64,000 nt of DNA from Gymnogyps californianus (GCF_018139145.2 NC_059477.1:30917502-30981501); one strand, 5' to 3'; shown: positions 35,546-50,961, numbered from the stretch's first letter. The notes: generated by a model not told the origin, from the letters alone. Numbers and translations: made by a program.

Positions 35546-38500
35546 ACATTTCTACGAAGTATTTTGTTTTACTTGATTCTTAACATACAGGCCTTCAGCT
35601 GTCATTGACTTCAAACGTTCATTAAAACTTGAAACAGTTTTATATATTCTAGTTAGAAGCAGCCCTGTCAATTCATGTATTGATTTAATGAGCTTCTGTG
35701 TCACCACCAATAAGACCTTGCTGGCAGACTGTGAAACAGCAAAACTGATTTTATTTTTTTAATTCTTCTCTAGTATAAGCCAGGCAACAATTTGTAGCCC
35801 CCAAAGACTCCAGTACGTGATCTGACCCATGACAATCTTGGACTTCAACAGGGTTTCATGCAGGTATAAAGGATCTGCGACATGGATCAGGCAGCAAGAT
35901 CAGCACACACATGTCAAGTTCAGATATTGCCAGCCATGGTAGGAATCGGTACATTCTTTTCAGCAAAGAAATGGTATTGGGCTTTTGGTTTATTTATCTA
36001 GGAGGTTTTGTTTAACTTGACATCATCTGATAAAACTAAAAAGTTCAAAGTCACACACAGTGATAGGCTCCAATTACTATTCCTCTATCAGTCTGTGTCA
36101 ACAGCAACTTTGTTCAGGAAGGAGGAGGGATTGCTGCTGGCAAGTCTCTTTCAGTCTATGGCACAGAGACTATTTCAGAAGAACTGGAGATTGAGTTTCA
36201 CAGATAGTAACTATGTCAGAATAGAAAACATCATTTAGAGAAAGAGGAGTTAAGATATGGCAATGCCCAAGGATAACACCAAGAAACATAACATGCTTTC
36301 CTGATAACACCGCTTGTGGTGCAGGTTAGAGCTCAAGTGGCTGCTTTTTCTTCAGCACAGACATTGTAAGAAAAGTCAAGCAGAGCAGTTGCTAAATCTT
36401 CCACAAAACAAACACCACCAACTGATTAGGAAGGGGATCCAGCTACAGTTACATCTCTTCTTGCCCTTCATCTTTTTCCCCCTGTAGGTTAATAGCACTT
36501 TCCTGCACCCTAGCAAGATAGGAAATATAAACTAGTGTTTTTCAAGAGGCTTCATATCCTAATCTGGAACTACAGAGCATTATTAATACCATAAACTTGT
36601 CACACTGAGGTCTAGCAGTACTGTCTGTATGTTGGAAAGAAGTATTATTTGGCTACTTCATATACATCTGCCTGCAGTGTTGGGACTGTGCCAGCATGCA
36701 GTCCAGTTACAAACAAAGTTCAGCCTAAGATCTATACATGCAGGAAAAAAAAAAAATCCACGCAGAGCTACTCGTACACTCACATCACCATTTAAAGAGA
36801 TTTCTCCTCCCTCCTTCAAAGGACTTGAAATTTTTTGAGCGTGCACACACATACATTCTGTTCCTTGTCTTCGAATTCATACATCAAAAAAGATGCCACA
36901 AACAGAAAGCAACATGGAAGCAAAGCACAGATTCTTCATTAACTCTTTCTTTAAAGAAAAGAACTGCAAGAGATGTGCAGGCCCTGCACTGTTTTTTGAT
37001 GTATCTTGACTTTTTAATCAACCAAATTAAGGAATTCAAGATTTGCTGCTACAGGCCAGATTCTGACCCATCAGACTAGCATAAACCCAGAATCTGAAGC
37101 CAGCTGTCTGCACTCACATTCTCCCCAGAAACAGAAGAGGGGAATCAGCAGTCACTGCACAGTTCTTACCTTTTGATGACTTAATTCAGACCTTAAAGAT
37201 CACCTAAATTAGGTAGGGAAAAAACAATTCCAGAAACAGATTTTTAGCTACTAAGCTACTTCAGTCTACTAGGTAGATCGTATGCTCTTTAAAGAGTTGC
37301 TCAATTATATGCTGACCCTACATAGACAGTTAGGACTAGAATTCAGGGTATGGCAGCATCAACATCTCCCTTTTATCACTTGTCCCCAGCAAAACACACA
37401 AGGTCCCAGGCAAAATACCCATGGAAAGCAATCTTGCTCCCTGCTCCTCAAAGCTTAGTCTAAAATCCCTTCTTAGGAAGGTTTGAGAAGGGATGTAACA
37501 CTAATCAACACCAGCACTGATTTTATTGTTCCTTTCGTCTGTGTAAAGCGGCATGCAGGCAAATAGCACTCTTCCAGCCTACACTGTCTGTGCAAGGACA
37601 TGAAGTAATTTTGTTTCTGACTTTACAGACAGGAACCGGTGCGCTCCTACCTGACTCTGGGCACCACAAAACACACTTGCAGCAGAGCCAGAATTAGGCT
37701 CCCAGGTCTGCCTCCCAAGCCTTTGGTCAGGTCTTCATCCCCTGCACAGGAGATGTGGGTCTGAACCATCTCTACCCAGAGCTCCTGCAACTTCAGCCAA
37801 CAGCAGTGGGCAAACTGCACTAAGCCTGGGAGGGGTCAAACAGCAACATCAGAACAGATCTTAATTCAGCCCTCTGGGGTGGGGAACCCATGACCTACCC
37901 CACATAAAACTGATTGACAGACAGAAACTGTTACAATATAAACAGTAGCTCATTTTTGCTACAAATTATGTCCTGCCTAACCAGCCTTGAGTGAATGATT
38001 TTACCACTGTGTCCACCCAGTAAAAGCCTGAAGGTCAGTTCAAGTGGATCCAATATTTGCATCTCCCATCGGGGTCCTATCAGAACAGTGCCTCCCACAC
38101 CTTCAGTCTTCTGGGTTTTGGTTAAGTCTAAGGAAAGGTAGGTTTATGTGATAAACGTCCCACAGAAGAGCCTGGTGGAAATTAACTGACAGACCGTGGC
38201 TGGAGGATTTTGAACCTCAAACCTCCGCAGCCCCTGCTCCCTGGACATAGCTGCCCCTACAACCATGCTAGGCAGAGAGCAAGCCCAGCACATGCGATGC
38301 TCAGGAGGGAGCTGACAGACATGCTGCAGCTCTCCTTCCCCACCAAGATAAAGCAGAAGAGCACAAGTCAAACCAGTCTTCTGCTCATATAATTGCAGTT
38401 CAGGAACTTCTTTTGAGGCAGACCTAAAAGCCATCGCTCACTCCTTTCAAGCTCTCACTGTATTCATTTGGCCTCTCTCAATATAGCAGCATGCTGCAGT

Positions 38501-39679
38501 TCAGCCTCACTGCACATGCAAGGTGTACTCTTCCTCGGCTGCAAAGCCAACCAGGAATACCAAAAAGGTAGCTCCATCAAGGAATGGATAGGAAAGACTA
38601 TGACCACTAAACAGACACAGTCAAACACCAAAGCACCATTAACACCACCCGTCACTTCTACCATGTATCTCAGATGACTAGGACACTTTATAAGCACAAT
38701 GACCACCAAGGGAAACTACAGCCCAGCTGACTTGTCCAGGACACTTCTGCTGCAGCCAAGAGAACAAGCCTCCAAGACCATTTCTCTTCTCCACTGTTGT
38801 TTTCCAGGCTGTACATGCAAGAAGTTCACCCAGAGAAGACTGACTTGAGCCCTCTGTCTCCAAGGGCAAAACTGTCTGTGCACACAGATCAATCCTACCA
38901 TCTTCTACTGGTCCCCTCCCCAGAAATGCCTTTAATTCATATCACCACATTCTTGATTGCAGCAGAAGTTCCTACCCAGGGTGACAAATCAACATTGTGA
39001 CCCACTTGTCTGCCACAGCATGAAAGCTTCACAACACTGTCTCACCCCATCTGCCAGCATGCTCTTTTCCCTGCCACATGCTGTGCCTTTCTAGAGATTA
39101 CAAAAAGTATCTCTGCCCACGACAATGCCTTTAAAGCTTCATCCCACATCTCCCCCCACCTCCTCTTTGTTAATGACACTGCTACAGAACTGGAGCTGGA
39201 AACCAGAGCAGCTAGCATAAAATTGCTAAAGATTCCTTTAGGAGATCTTCATTAAATAATGAAGATGTTACATCTCCAAGGGCACATGATCCCTCAGTCA
39301 AAGGGAGGCATAAGCAAGGCCTCTGCCTTTGAGCAGATCTATCTACAGGCCGGTGAAGTTCTTCTCTGCCCTTCAATTACTTATCACCTTTCTGGGATGA
39401 AAAGAGCGGTGTGCCGTTATCCCGGAATCACGCCAGATCTAGCAATTAGAGGATGCCTTAGCACAGACAAAGTTCTGCCAATACACTGCAGAACAAAGCA
39501 CAAACTACTAGCCTCATTTGGCAGACAGATGAACAGTTGTAGTGGAAACTACATTGAAGAGATTTTGCTAGCATGGACTTGAACAAGGGTGGTGATCAAC
39601 TTTTCCCATATCCTCCAGGAGAAGGATAAAGAGAAATCCTCTTAGATTAGCTAGAAAGGAAATTAAGCATGAAGAGCAG

Positions 39680-39860
39680 AGGGGCACTGGAACAGACTAA
39701 CTCAGGAGGCTTTGAAATCTTCAAAGGATGTATTTTAAGCATAGGTTGGATAAACGTCTGTCAGAAGACATGCGGGTACATTTGGTTGTCTTCTGTGAAG
39801 AAGAAACTGGATTTGACTATTTCCTGAAGTCCCTTACATTACGATACCTACAAAGCCTCA
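39680..39860 (+). repeat. Old CR1-like LINE fragment, sense orientation
   Basis: The order AGGAGGCTTTGAAATCTTCA, then TTTTAAGCATAGGTTGGATAA, CGTCTGTCAGAAG and finally GAAGTCCCTTACATTACGATA, follows the 3' end of an old sauropsid CR1-type LINE ('...ttaagaataggttggacaaacacctgtcag... gaggtcccttcca...'). It is heavily diverged with no open frame. Confidence 0.5.
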
Positions 39861-42305
39861 AAATTCCTCCTTGCCATTAGAAATACAGTATTAGCAAAAT
39901 AAGTTACATTACTAGTTGGTAAACATCCTTTATGAACAATAGAAGGCAAAGTGACAATAGGCTTTTATTAGCAATCCACTGTAGACATAAATTACACTGG
40001 CAAATAGAAGTTACTCCCCAGGATAAGGTTGACACCCTGGTTAACAAAATTTTCCAACACTGGCTTAACTCAAGATTAATGTACAACCATGAAGTATATA
40101 AAAGCTAAGGTGAACCTTAGGCTCCCTCTCCCGTGTCTGAAACCCAAACCACATCCATACTTTCTTTCCCTGCAGGATCTTTAACTAACTCTACACCAAT
40201 GGCCCCAACAAACACAAACAGAATTTTCTTCTTGACAAAACTTATTTTGGGCCCAGCTTTGAGAAGTATGAAGCATGCACATCATGAGATTTCTTGGAAG
40301 AACAAACTAGGGAAGCGCTCGCTTACAGACAACATGAAAGAGCTTCCTCCTTGCTGCAAGCAAGATGCAAGGAGGCATTTGGATTCTATCATGCTGAGCT
40401 GCTCCTAGACCCAATAAAATTCCTCATACTTGTGACATTCGTTATTCAACAGCAAACAATAGGTCTTAATAAACTTTTGGCTATTCAGAACAGCTTTCTA
40501 ATCACCCATACATCTAACTTCACAGACCACACATGCTGGACACCGCATGAAAGAGAATTAACGTTAGCATATTCAGCATGCTCTGTCCTGGTTTCCATCT
40601 CAGTGTGACTCAGTTGTGCTGCTTTGCCACACAAGACCTGCTACTAAAGCCAGAATAACACACAGACCAGCCCTTTCCCGATTAAATTGAACCCATTTAT
40701 GCAACACTAAGTGAGCTAAACCTTGTAAAAAAGTCCCCAGGCCACTCAAATCAATATAAAATTCACTTTAGGCTTGTAGTGTTTTAGCTCATTAGGGACA
40801 AGTTTAAATTAAATTGTATGAAAGTGTGTCAAAAAAAGGACTTTGCACAATTTCCCAAACTTTACAATATGGAAAGTGTCTTCCCTCTATGTAGTTAAGA
40901 TTCACCATTGAATGAAACCCCAAGGTGAGGTCTATGCTAAGAAGCACACATCATGCTTAGCTGCTGGCTCTGGAGGGAGCAAGAAACAAGCTGATCTTAA
41001 GTTAGACATCCTCCCCCTACTACAGAGGTCTTGACATCAGCCCCCAGTTTCAAATCACTACAATGGGCTTACACAACCAGTATCCTCAATTTAATAAGCA
41101 CAATATTTTCCCAAAAGAACAGAGAAGAGACTCAGGAGGAGGGAAAGACATTATACACTGGGACACTGTATACTGTCAGTGTGGCAGAGTAAGTATTTAA
41201 ATATTTACTGTCAGTGGCAGAGCTGCCAGCTGAACCTGAGTCTGTAACAGCCCAGTTCCTCCATGAAGCACAAGCCTTGTATCTCTGCTGACTCAGGCTG
41301 TGAGGTTCATAACCTGTGCTCCCAGCCCTTGCTCGTGGTTAAGGTTTCCTAAAAAGTCATATGCAGTCTCTGAACACTCCAACAGATTTTCTCCAGAGCT
41401 TTCCCCTGAACACAGATGAACAAAATGGGCAAGAAACTTCCAGGCGGGCCACTCTGCACTGCTGCTAGAACTATGTCTCCTCTTGCATCCTTTAATGCAG
41501 AGCACAGCCTCCTACAGGCAGGGGCTGCATCTCCTTTTTGCCTGCAAACACCGCAAGCAGGACAGAAACAATCAAAAAAAGTCTGCTGGTGTCTGCAAGG
41601 CATCTAAAACTTCATACCATGCGCCACCCTGCAAATACGCTGGACTGCTATTCTGACTACCCACACAGAAAAGCTTGTAGTGCAGACCTGTGGTTTACAA
41701 TCCTGGATTTTGTCACTACCGCCTCTGTTTTACAGCCTCAGCAACCAAAGGAGGGAGAAGGGTTTGCTGCAAGCTAAGAGTCAATGGCAGGCTCTTCAGC
41801 ATTAACCACTCTTCGCTATCGCTCTCGTCTTATTCGCATGAAATAAAATCCACACAGCTCCTTCAGAGGCCAGGCTGGGAGCAGTACTAGTTGGCTAACA
41901 GGGATCTGCAAGAGAAGTTTTCTTCTTTCAAACCTAGACTACGCAATACATTTGGGAAGGGGGAAATGGCAAGGCTCTGCCCTCTAGTCATTTCCCAAGA
42001 GCCCAAAATACTGGAGGCATAATTGCAATTAACTGCTGCTAAGGCCACCAGCTCCGCAGCAACTAAGCCCTTCCCATGGCTCCTGAGTGAATTCACTATG
42101 GTGGTTTTAGGCACTGGGCAAACAGACCAGACCCAGCAACTGAATCCTGCCAATACACTTCTCCCTTCTTTAAACATCCTCCTTGAGACCTGGGGGAACA
42201 AGGCATTATTAACCTAGAACAAGAAGCATCTGCATGTGGCATCAGCTAGAGCACCTGCATATACAAGCAAGAGAGAAAACACCTTTTCCCCTGGAGCTAA
42301 TCCCT

Positions 42306-42347
42306 GCAAGGGCACCTGCTTTCCCAGCAAGGGCACCTGCTTTCCCA
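42306..42347. repeat. 21-bp tandem duplication
   Basis: The unit GCAAGGGCACCTGCTTTCCC plus A occurs twice in a row without mismatch, and a partial GCAA begins a third copy. It is a small, recent intronic duplication with no evident function. Confidence 0.95.
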
Positions 42348-45300
42348 GCAAACCTTTACACCAGCAGAAACCCAGTTCCCACTCAGTTGCTCACAGTTCA
42401 GCAACCCAGACAGATGGTCTCTAACTTGTAATCTTCAGACACACACAAAACCCACCTGCAGTAGTTTGATCACATTCTTATACCTAAAGGAGCAAGGCTA
42501 GCAAGCAACCCACCCAGCCTCTTTTCCACACAGTAAGGAATCCTTCTCAACAGGAATTTGTGGAGCAGCCTTCATTCTTTTAGGAGTGACTTACAGCTTC
42601 ACAGAAACATAAGGCAGAAAATGAAGACCGTGAAAAATAACTAGGGATTTCCTCTCTACTACAGAGTCATCTTGCCTGCCAGCCTACTTCAGTCACACAG
42701 ACAGAGGAGGGCTCCCTCCCACTATGTCTGGTACAAGCGTTTTCCTAACACTGGTTCTGTACTTCTCCTTCCAAACAGAGGTGACAATACTGCAGACCAG
42801 CCTCTTGTGCTCAGTCACATCACAGCAGGCCAAGGAAGCTCCAAACCAGCCTGGTAAGCGAAAGCTTCAGGCTGCCAGAGCTGTGGTGGGCAGAGACTGC
42901 AGGCAGAGCAACAGCAACGTGCCCCAGGAGCCAAGCTACCTAATGCAACTGCTGGTGAAACAAACAGGGGAGAAAAAAAGAAGGAAGAGCTTCTCCACAT
43001 GAAGTAGGAGACAGTGAGAAAGAACCTCTGCTACTGTTCTGGCAAATACTCATATCTTCAGGGCAGTTTCTTTTCCATTCAGAGGGCAGAAGGGAGGCAG
43101 GGTACACTGCAAGTACCCTGTACCAATTTCTATCCAAGTCTCACAAGGTCTGATTTCTGTAGCTCCAGAAATACCGAGTGGGAAAGAAAACTTATAAAGT
43201 CAAGTCAAAGGAAGCAGGAGAGGGGCATAGTCTTACCTCCTGTCTAGCCTTGGGTTTTGGGTTTTTTGGGTTGTGGGGTTTTTTTTATTTAAAGAAGAGA
43301 CCTTCTGCTAACACAGTTTGGAGAACATCGTATCTGAGAGCAAAGGACTCTTCTGGCTACCAGCAAGAATCAGAACAAGCTCCTGTTTGTAAAGGGAGGA
43401 AGGACATCAGGCAGGAACCTAGCTCCCATGGGCTTGTGGCACCTGCCTGCCACAGGAACACATGGCCATCAGGACCAGCACTACTGAAACAGGGACACGG
43501 CTCAGTAGGGCTCAACAGGGCATACGGTGCAGCAGGACCTACCCTCAGCACAGCCATGAGGTAAGAGCTGTCAAAGACGAAAGCCATTCTCCCACTCCTC
43601 TTCTGGAAGCTCCATTCAATGTGGTGTGAACTGAGCTTCCAGACCTGCTCTGCACTTCACTGGCAGCCCAGTAACTAGTTCAGAGCCCAAAGAGTACTAA
43701 AATTCACTAGCCCATTGCCAAATTTTCCCTGTAGGATTGGCTTGCTACTTTATCTGTGAAGTAGGAACTAAATACAACCTCTGCCTTAATGCCTGATAAC
43801 TAAAGAACATAGCATCAATATTTAAAGCAATCCAATTCCCTTGACAGAAAGCAACACATTTGTGCCAAGTTTATCGTTCAAGCCAGTAAAAGCAGCATGC
43901 TTCAATGATGGGTTTAGCCATTTTGTTGGTCTGAAAAGTAATTCCAGATCCTTTTGGATGAAAAGTGCTACAGAATTTAAAAATTTATATTAATCTCATC
44001 CTTCCAAAATAATTTTATTTTCTTTTGATCTAGCATCAAAGACTTTCAGGATATGTGTATCATTAACTATGCCAATCAGAAGAGCAGTGAATCTCCAAAC
44101 CAACTATTTACAGCATATGTATGGAAAAACGTGCATTTATTTCTAAATCAGATCTTGCAAGATCAAGGGGAAAGCAGGGGGTTCCTCCTAACAAGCAGGA
44201 CTTGCAGGAAGTTTTATACACAGAGTAGTTCTAGTGAAGGCTGTAGACATCAGGCATCAAATAGCATTATCTGCATTGAAGGAGTCCATTAAACACTCCA
44301 ACCCAAACATTCTGGACAAATATGGCCCCTACTGAAAGAAGACACTACACAAGGCATGGGCCATTACCACAGTCCAAGACCCACCAGGCCTAGAAAACCA
44401 CATAAAGACTAACATGTGAGGCTCAACTATCCGTAGTGCAGACAGATCACTTATTGCTCTTTACTAACAAAAGAGCATCAAAAAATAGAAGATCTACAGC
44501 TCGCTTGGAACAGAACATTTATCTCCCCCTGACTCTCCCCTTGCAGACTCCTGGTGCATGTGCACAAACTTGCTTTCAGCAGAAAATTGGAGCTCACTGC
44601 ATTAAGGAGAAAATTAGCTGTGCAAGTCAAATGAAGAGCGTATGCTTCTTTTCAAGTTTCCTTTTAATCTTTTGATGCCAGATAAAAGGAAAAAGTAAGA
44701 CCCATCTCACAGGTATGCAACCATTCCCAAAACGAGCACTGAACAGCAGAGATTCAAAACAGACAGGCACAAAGATGAAAACAATATCCGTATGCAGCTT
44801 AAGTGTGTCATCCACAAACACTGAACCTCTCAGCAAGAAAGAGAAGATGATCTCATGGCAAAGGACACCTCTCAGCCTTACCTGGGTTCAAACCTTATCT
44901 CCCTTCCTGCCAAGCCTCAACCCTCAATTCAAGGGAATAGGATGCACCTCAAGTTCTTGCAAGAATCTGAACCCTACTGCAGGTCCTGGGACAACCAAGT
45001 ATCTGCCAACGGCCTCTTCCAAACACCTCATTCTCAGCTCTTCTATTTGCTACAGAACAGTAACCCTTTCAAATATGATGACACAACCCCGCTGACTGAT
45101 CACCCAGCATCAACCCAAGCAAATAACGTTCTGCACAAGGACACCCCTTCATGACTGAAGCCTTAATTCCAAATCACAATCCAGCTTGTAATGTTGGTTA
45201 GTCAGCTGCTCTCCTCAGAGACATTGATACCTATAATGATTCTATTCAAGTCAAATGAGACTCCAAATTTCCTCCAAAATAACCAAGAGCAGAATACAGG

Positions 45301-45504
45301 ATGTCAAAACAAGCATTAGCTGGAAGCAGAGGGAACATCCTTCTCACACCACTGATCTGGGAAGGGCAAAGGAAACAGCAAGGAGAAGAGAAGAAAAAAC
45401 TGCTTGAAAACAGCATTCTCTGTCTACCATCAGGCTGCATTATTTTAAAGAACACAGCCAGCAAAGATCACGATCTCTTTACCCTACATTATTTGCACCA
45501 ATAA

Positions 45505-45690
45505 CAGATTTTTAGAGGCAGAAGGGGCTCATTAGGTCAGTTAATCTGATATCCTGTGTAATACAGTTCATGAAATCCCAACCAGTTCCTCCTGCACTGA
45601 AACCAATTACTTTCTATGAATAAAGCATTTCTTCTGGAACAGCATTAGGGCTTAATCTGATTTAAGATCTTCAAATCGAATAAAGGAAGA
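45505..45690 (-). repeat. Old CR1-like LINE fragment, antisense orientation
   Basis: The run TTTTTAGAGGCAGAAGGGGC, TCATTAGGTCAGTTAATCTG, TCCTGTGTAATACAG and TCCTGCACTGAAACCAATTA resembles the reverse complement of the old CR1-type tail common in turtles, crocodilians and birds ('...ccagaagggaccattgtgatcatctagtctgacctcctg...'). The copy is diverged and its edges are approximate. Confidence 0.5.
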
Positions 45691-48600
45691 AGATCAGAAC
45701 TAAGAATTCTGACCAACGATTTATTTTTTGTTACAGATACAAACATTGCATATACCACAGTAAAACGCAGAAAGGCATAAGCATTTTTCTCAGCTGCCAA
45801 AAAAGGACCCTCCCACCCCAAGATTCACATGCAATAGTTTTCAAGCTTCTGAAATGTACAGGGATCTACATGTTTTCTAGTAAGGATGTGGATCTCTAGA
45901 GAGCAAATGTAAGCCCACAGGCAACAGCCTCACTGCCTTTGAGTTACCTTTTATAGCTCCCTAAACAATAACCCCAGCTCCACATGGGACAGAGATCACA
46001 GGTTGGAAACTGGTGCACTCCGGCCAGAGTGCAAACAACGAGAGAAGGCTTGGGTTGTTCTCGTATCAATTCCTATGTCAGTACAAAAAACAGTAATAGC
46101 CCAAGATTTTTTTTTTTCCATTTTCTATTTTGTAAAAGCTTTATACAAAACAGCATCTTTCAAAGATGCCACATTCACACAATGCCACAGTAACTGGCAT
46201 GGAAGCCAAAGTTTCTGATATAAATTCACGTTTAATCGACTACAAAAGACTATTAATGTGTTTTTACTTTAAAACCACCAAAACTATCACAAGGAAATAC
46301 AGATTCAAAAGCTTCAAATAGGGGGAGTGGGAAAATCATAAATTTCAATCACATACTCTGACTTCTGTAACAAAAGAGTAAACAAGATTAGTTACCCCCC
46401 AATTACCTATTATTAAAGGTGAGCCTCAAAGGAATGTCTCCCAGAAAAAAATTTCCATAAGAAACAAAATTCAAATGTAAATCAATCCTTATTAGCATGC
46501 ACACAAGTAACACGGGCATAGATGTTATTAAAAGCATTTAAAGAGTTAAAACTAAAAAAATAAGACAGATCTTTCCCACATTAGCTGTGGTGTTCATCCA
46601 AAATTACATCCCATCTCTAGAGAGCCTGCACATGGGCATGCTTTCAGCAGCACATTGCAGCAGGTGGGGTCAATTTGAGTTTGTCTGATTTTAATGGCAG
46701 CAGGATCTGGCTGTTAATTAAGTACCAGATTTCCCATTGTCCCAACCCTACCACACCTTTCCTGATTAAAAAAAGGCAGCTTTTAGAGCATTTTTTTTTT
46801 AGTTGATGCTCAGCCAAGTTTGGCTACAGAGCCGTTTTCTGGCATACATTCACTTATCAGAACTGCTGCTCTCACTTACCACAAGTGCCTTTCTGATCCC
46901 CAGAAAGCAACCCCCAATAACACATTTCATTTCCATCCTCCCAGCTTGAAGATGCCAGTCACCTACAACTGCTGATAGCCGTGATGCAAACAGAAGGAAG
47001 GTAAACAGGCTCAAGTCATCTCCTTGACCTCCCAGAAGTTCTTCCTGGCTCACCTCCCACCCTGATGAACACCATCTCAAAGCCCTGCCCTCAGCCTCTT
47101 CTTTTTGCCTGTGCTTACCTCACCCCAATTTAATAAGGTACACCAGAACCTGTCCTCCTGCTCTCTTCCTCTCAGATTGTAACATGACAGTCACCACTGG
47201 ATATTTCCTCACAGGGAAAGCAGACTCTATCCCACCCTCATCGTTTCCCGCAGTCCCATCTTTCCTCAGATCAGCAGCTCCCTTCTCCTCCAAGCTCCTG
47301 GCTCATGCACACCTGCTCAGATTCCCCAGAGGGCTTTATCCAGGCCTCTTGAACTGCCAGCATTACCCCGTCTGCACATCAATAGTTCTTTGAGACACAG
47401 CCACTTACACAGCTCCCCATGCTTTCTCAGTAAACATCTCAAACATCCAAAGCACAGCCTGTGCTCAGTCATGTCTGAGGGCTGCAGCTGCACCAAATGA
47501 GCACCTTTGGCTGGGAGCATGAGAACACCAGGACCACCCCAGCCACCCCTTCATGCCTAGTCCAACAGAATTGTATTGATGTTGGACCAACAATCTTGGG
47601 ATCATCATAAAACGCACTCCTGCAAAACAACTGTGATAAATTTGGATTCTAGTTAAAAACAGAAAACACATAACATATGGAAGTCTGGAGTACCCACACA
47701 GAGTATCTAGTACATATTCCAGCAATTCATCCTGGCTCTCCTCTCTAAATCAACTTCTCCTTCATCTCATTTCCCTCCTTCATGTTAGCTGAAAGGACTG
47801 GGGAACCCAGGAGACCCACACGACCTAGATGACTTCACTACTACGTCATGAGAAACCTGCTTTCCATAGATGAAAAAGTCAGCAAACCACTCTCACACCA
47901 CCTTTCACGTGACTTAGCTATGTAACAGAGCTACCACCTAGAAAAGTAACCAACTCCCCTTCTTAAGTGTTTGTCCAGCTACAGCACACTCTTCTGCTAC
48001 AATTCCCATGCACTACTTCCTCTTGAAAATGGCCACCAGAAAACTCTCTGAAAGATGCCTGTAAGATAGCCATCAATTACCATCTGCCCCAGATACCTCA
48101 GTGATAGCACAATGAAGGGTAAACAGCTAAGAAAAGACCATGTTAGTACCTAATACTCAATTAAAACCTCTCCCTGCCTAGGAACTTGACGAATACTTTT
48201 CAAGTTTATTAAGTCTCTAACCTTGCACTATTTCATGCAGACCTAAAATCCAGCCTTTCCTATTTGTCCTAAACAGCTAGAAGTTCTCACATGGTTCTCA
48301 GTAGCTCAACCTTTCTGCTATTACATATCCTTTCCCTTCCAGCTTTCCCAAATATTCCAGCTCTGCCCCATTTATATCACCACTGCTGTAGAGGGAATTG
48401 GCTTACCCTGGTACCTTGGCTAGGATGGTCCTTCTTTTTACACCCCCATCCCTCTCTAGCAGTTCTGCACATTGAAGTTTTCATCTCTCTACCTTCAAAG
48501 CATTGTCATTTGGCCTGAGATGTCAGCTCCTGCCTTCCCATTCATCTGTAGTGCCAGTTCCCATCACACCACCTCTAGGTGCAAGTTTTTAAACAAGAAC

Positions 48601-50403
48601 CACTGCACTTTTCTCCACACATGCTCTCCTGCTTGGGAAAAACTTCTCATTAATTGTAAGCTAGCTTACTAGAACAGGAAATTCCAGAAGAAACAGATGG
48701 AATTGCATGGAGAGAATGGGACCCGAGCAACATGAAGAAAGAAGCAGAGCTCTTCAAAGGCAACAAGAAAGCTCAGATCTTGACGGGGACTGGAACCGGT
48801 GGAGTCTTTCACAAGCAGACTTATTCACGTAACTTATTCACAGTCCAGCAACATTATACAGGTAACAACCTTCCAAAGACCTAAAGGGACAGAAGGTAGA
48901 AGAGGCAGACAGTAGACTACCAGGAAAGCCACCTATGCAGGCCTGGAAGAAAAGCTTTAGCCAGACAGACAAAAGAAAAACAAATATTCCAATCTGTAAG
49001 AGCAGGTACCTCCTAAAATCTGTGTGCAGTTTCAGCTTTCCATACAACATCCAATCATTGCAAGAGAAATTCCTTTTGGAGGTCAAGCAGTTCAGCCATG
49101 CACGTAACAGCAGCACGTCCATGGCACCCTTCATTCCTCAGGACACAACACTGCAGTGCTCCTCTGAATGTCTCAGTTAAACAAGGTACAAAACTATCTT
49201 CTCCAGGGTCTTAATTTAAAAAAGCTATGAGTGTACCCCAGCATCTGCCCAAGAATCATTCTGTCCAGAGCACTCTAATTAAATAGATAAGAACAAGCAC
49301 AGATACATTGTCTATTGAGGAGTATCGGTTTAAGTAACTTGGTGCAGCAGGACTGACTCCATCAGCTATGAGCAAACGGGATTCCCTCCAAAACTCAGGT
49401 ACACTTTTTTATTCCAATGTGAAAGCTAGAGTTGTCTATATTTATACAGGTATTACAGAAATTGGGTTCTTAACAGGTCTGGCTCCATCAGACAACTCTG
49501 GTGATGGGCGTACGTCAATAAAAGCCTGTAACATTCAGCTTTAAACAGTACTGAACAAGTGGCATCCCCTTTATTTAAGCTCCCATTAGTGAGACATTAA
49601 GTCCTTCTAAACTGTTAAAAACAGACATTTGTTCCACGTCACTGCATAAGCAGTGATGCCTCCATTTGCGGGAAGATTTCCAATTAGACCCAACATGACT
49701 ATGTCATTTGGTATTAGTCAAAAGGAGAGTCATGGCAATAAGGCAAAAATATTGTCTTTTAATGGAATATAGTTCTAACAGACACAGAAAGAACTAAGAC
49801 AATCAGCAGAAAGAGCTGATTTCTAACATAAAATACACAGTAAATGCAGATATTACTCAAACAGTATAATTTCAAAATACACTGAGTAGAAGCAACTTTA
49901 GGTTTTCCATCTGCTATTATTAGGTTCTCCACCACCAGCTGACTGGCACGAACACTCTTACCCTGGCAAGGTGGTAACACCACAGTTAACCTTGCAATGC
50001 TTCCACGTCCCAAGAGAGATCCTGCCAGCCCTCGCACTTGTGCGCGTGTCCTGCCTGTATGAGCAGAGCCAGCCACAAGAAGGGTATGGCAGGATGGGGC
50101 TCTACTACCTAATTTTTCATTGTTTCCACAAACTTCTCTACAGAAAGCTACTTCTAGAGATGAAAAAACATTACTAGGCATGAAAATTTTCTCTCTCATA
50201 CTTAATGCAGGGCCCAATCCTACACATTCTTTCCTCTGGTTAAACTCCCAGACATGCTATAAAAAATTGTCTTGCTTTCCACGCTCTGATAACTGGGACT
50301 CTTTGCTCTGATTCTTGAATACTCAAATGTTGCTTTGTTTTAAAGTTTCATATTTGGCACAAAAGCAATACCAAATGAGGAACACAGCAGGTTTTGTCTA
50401 GTT

Positions 50404-50424
50404 AAAAAAAAAAAAAAAAAAAAA
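50404..50424. repeat. A21 homopolymer
   Basis: This is an uninterrupted run of 21 A within the CLASP1 intron. No adjoining retroelement was recognised. Confidence 0.9.
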
Positions 50425-50899
50425 GAGATCTGATCTAGGAAGAAAGTAATGAACAATTTGTGGGAGGTAACATTCACTTGGAGAAAATCAGAGACTACAT
50501 GTCTCCACTGTGTTCCACACCTTCTCTCCTGCATTTAATGATATGGCAACAGAGCAGACAACACATGGGATACAAATATGAGGTAGCTTTATACAAACTC
50601 ACACATAGCACAGTCCAGCCATCAGAAACCTGGAGCTCTGAGCAAGCCAAGCAGCAGGACAAATGCAACTGCATTGAGCCTCAACTAGATTGTCACTGGT
50701 ACCTTGGGTGGCTCATCTTAGAGTCAGCTCACATCTTTAAGACAAACCCAAACCGCCACTGGCATCCCAAAAGCATTTATATGGGAGTTGATTCTCACAG
50801 GCGCTTCTGACACTGGGACACTTACCCCTTACATTCTAATGAATTTTGTTAGAAAACAAATAAGAAACAAGTTTTAAGGCCTTGACTGTGAACAATGAT

Positions 50900-50961
50900 A
50901 TGGTGGATGGAACTAGATGAGCCCAAGGGCCCCTGCAACCTGAACTACCCTGTGATCCTAT
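50900..50961 (+). repeat. CR1 LINE 3' tail
   Basis: GGATGGAACTAGATGAGCCC, AAGGGCCCCTGCAACCTGAA and the terminal CTGTGATCCTATGA follow the sense 3' end of CR1, including its short terminal repeat of the ATTCTATGA type. Only the last 60 or so bases are present. Confidence 0.75.
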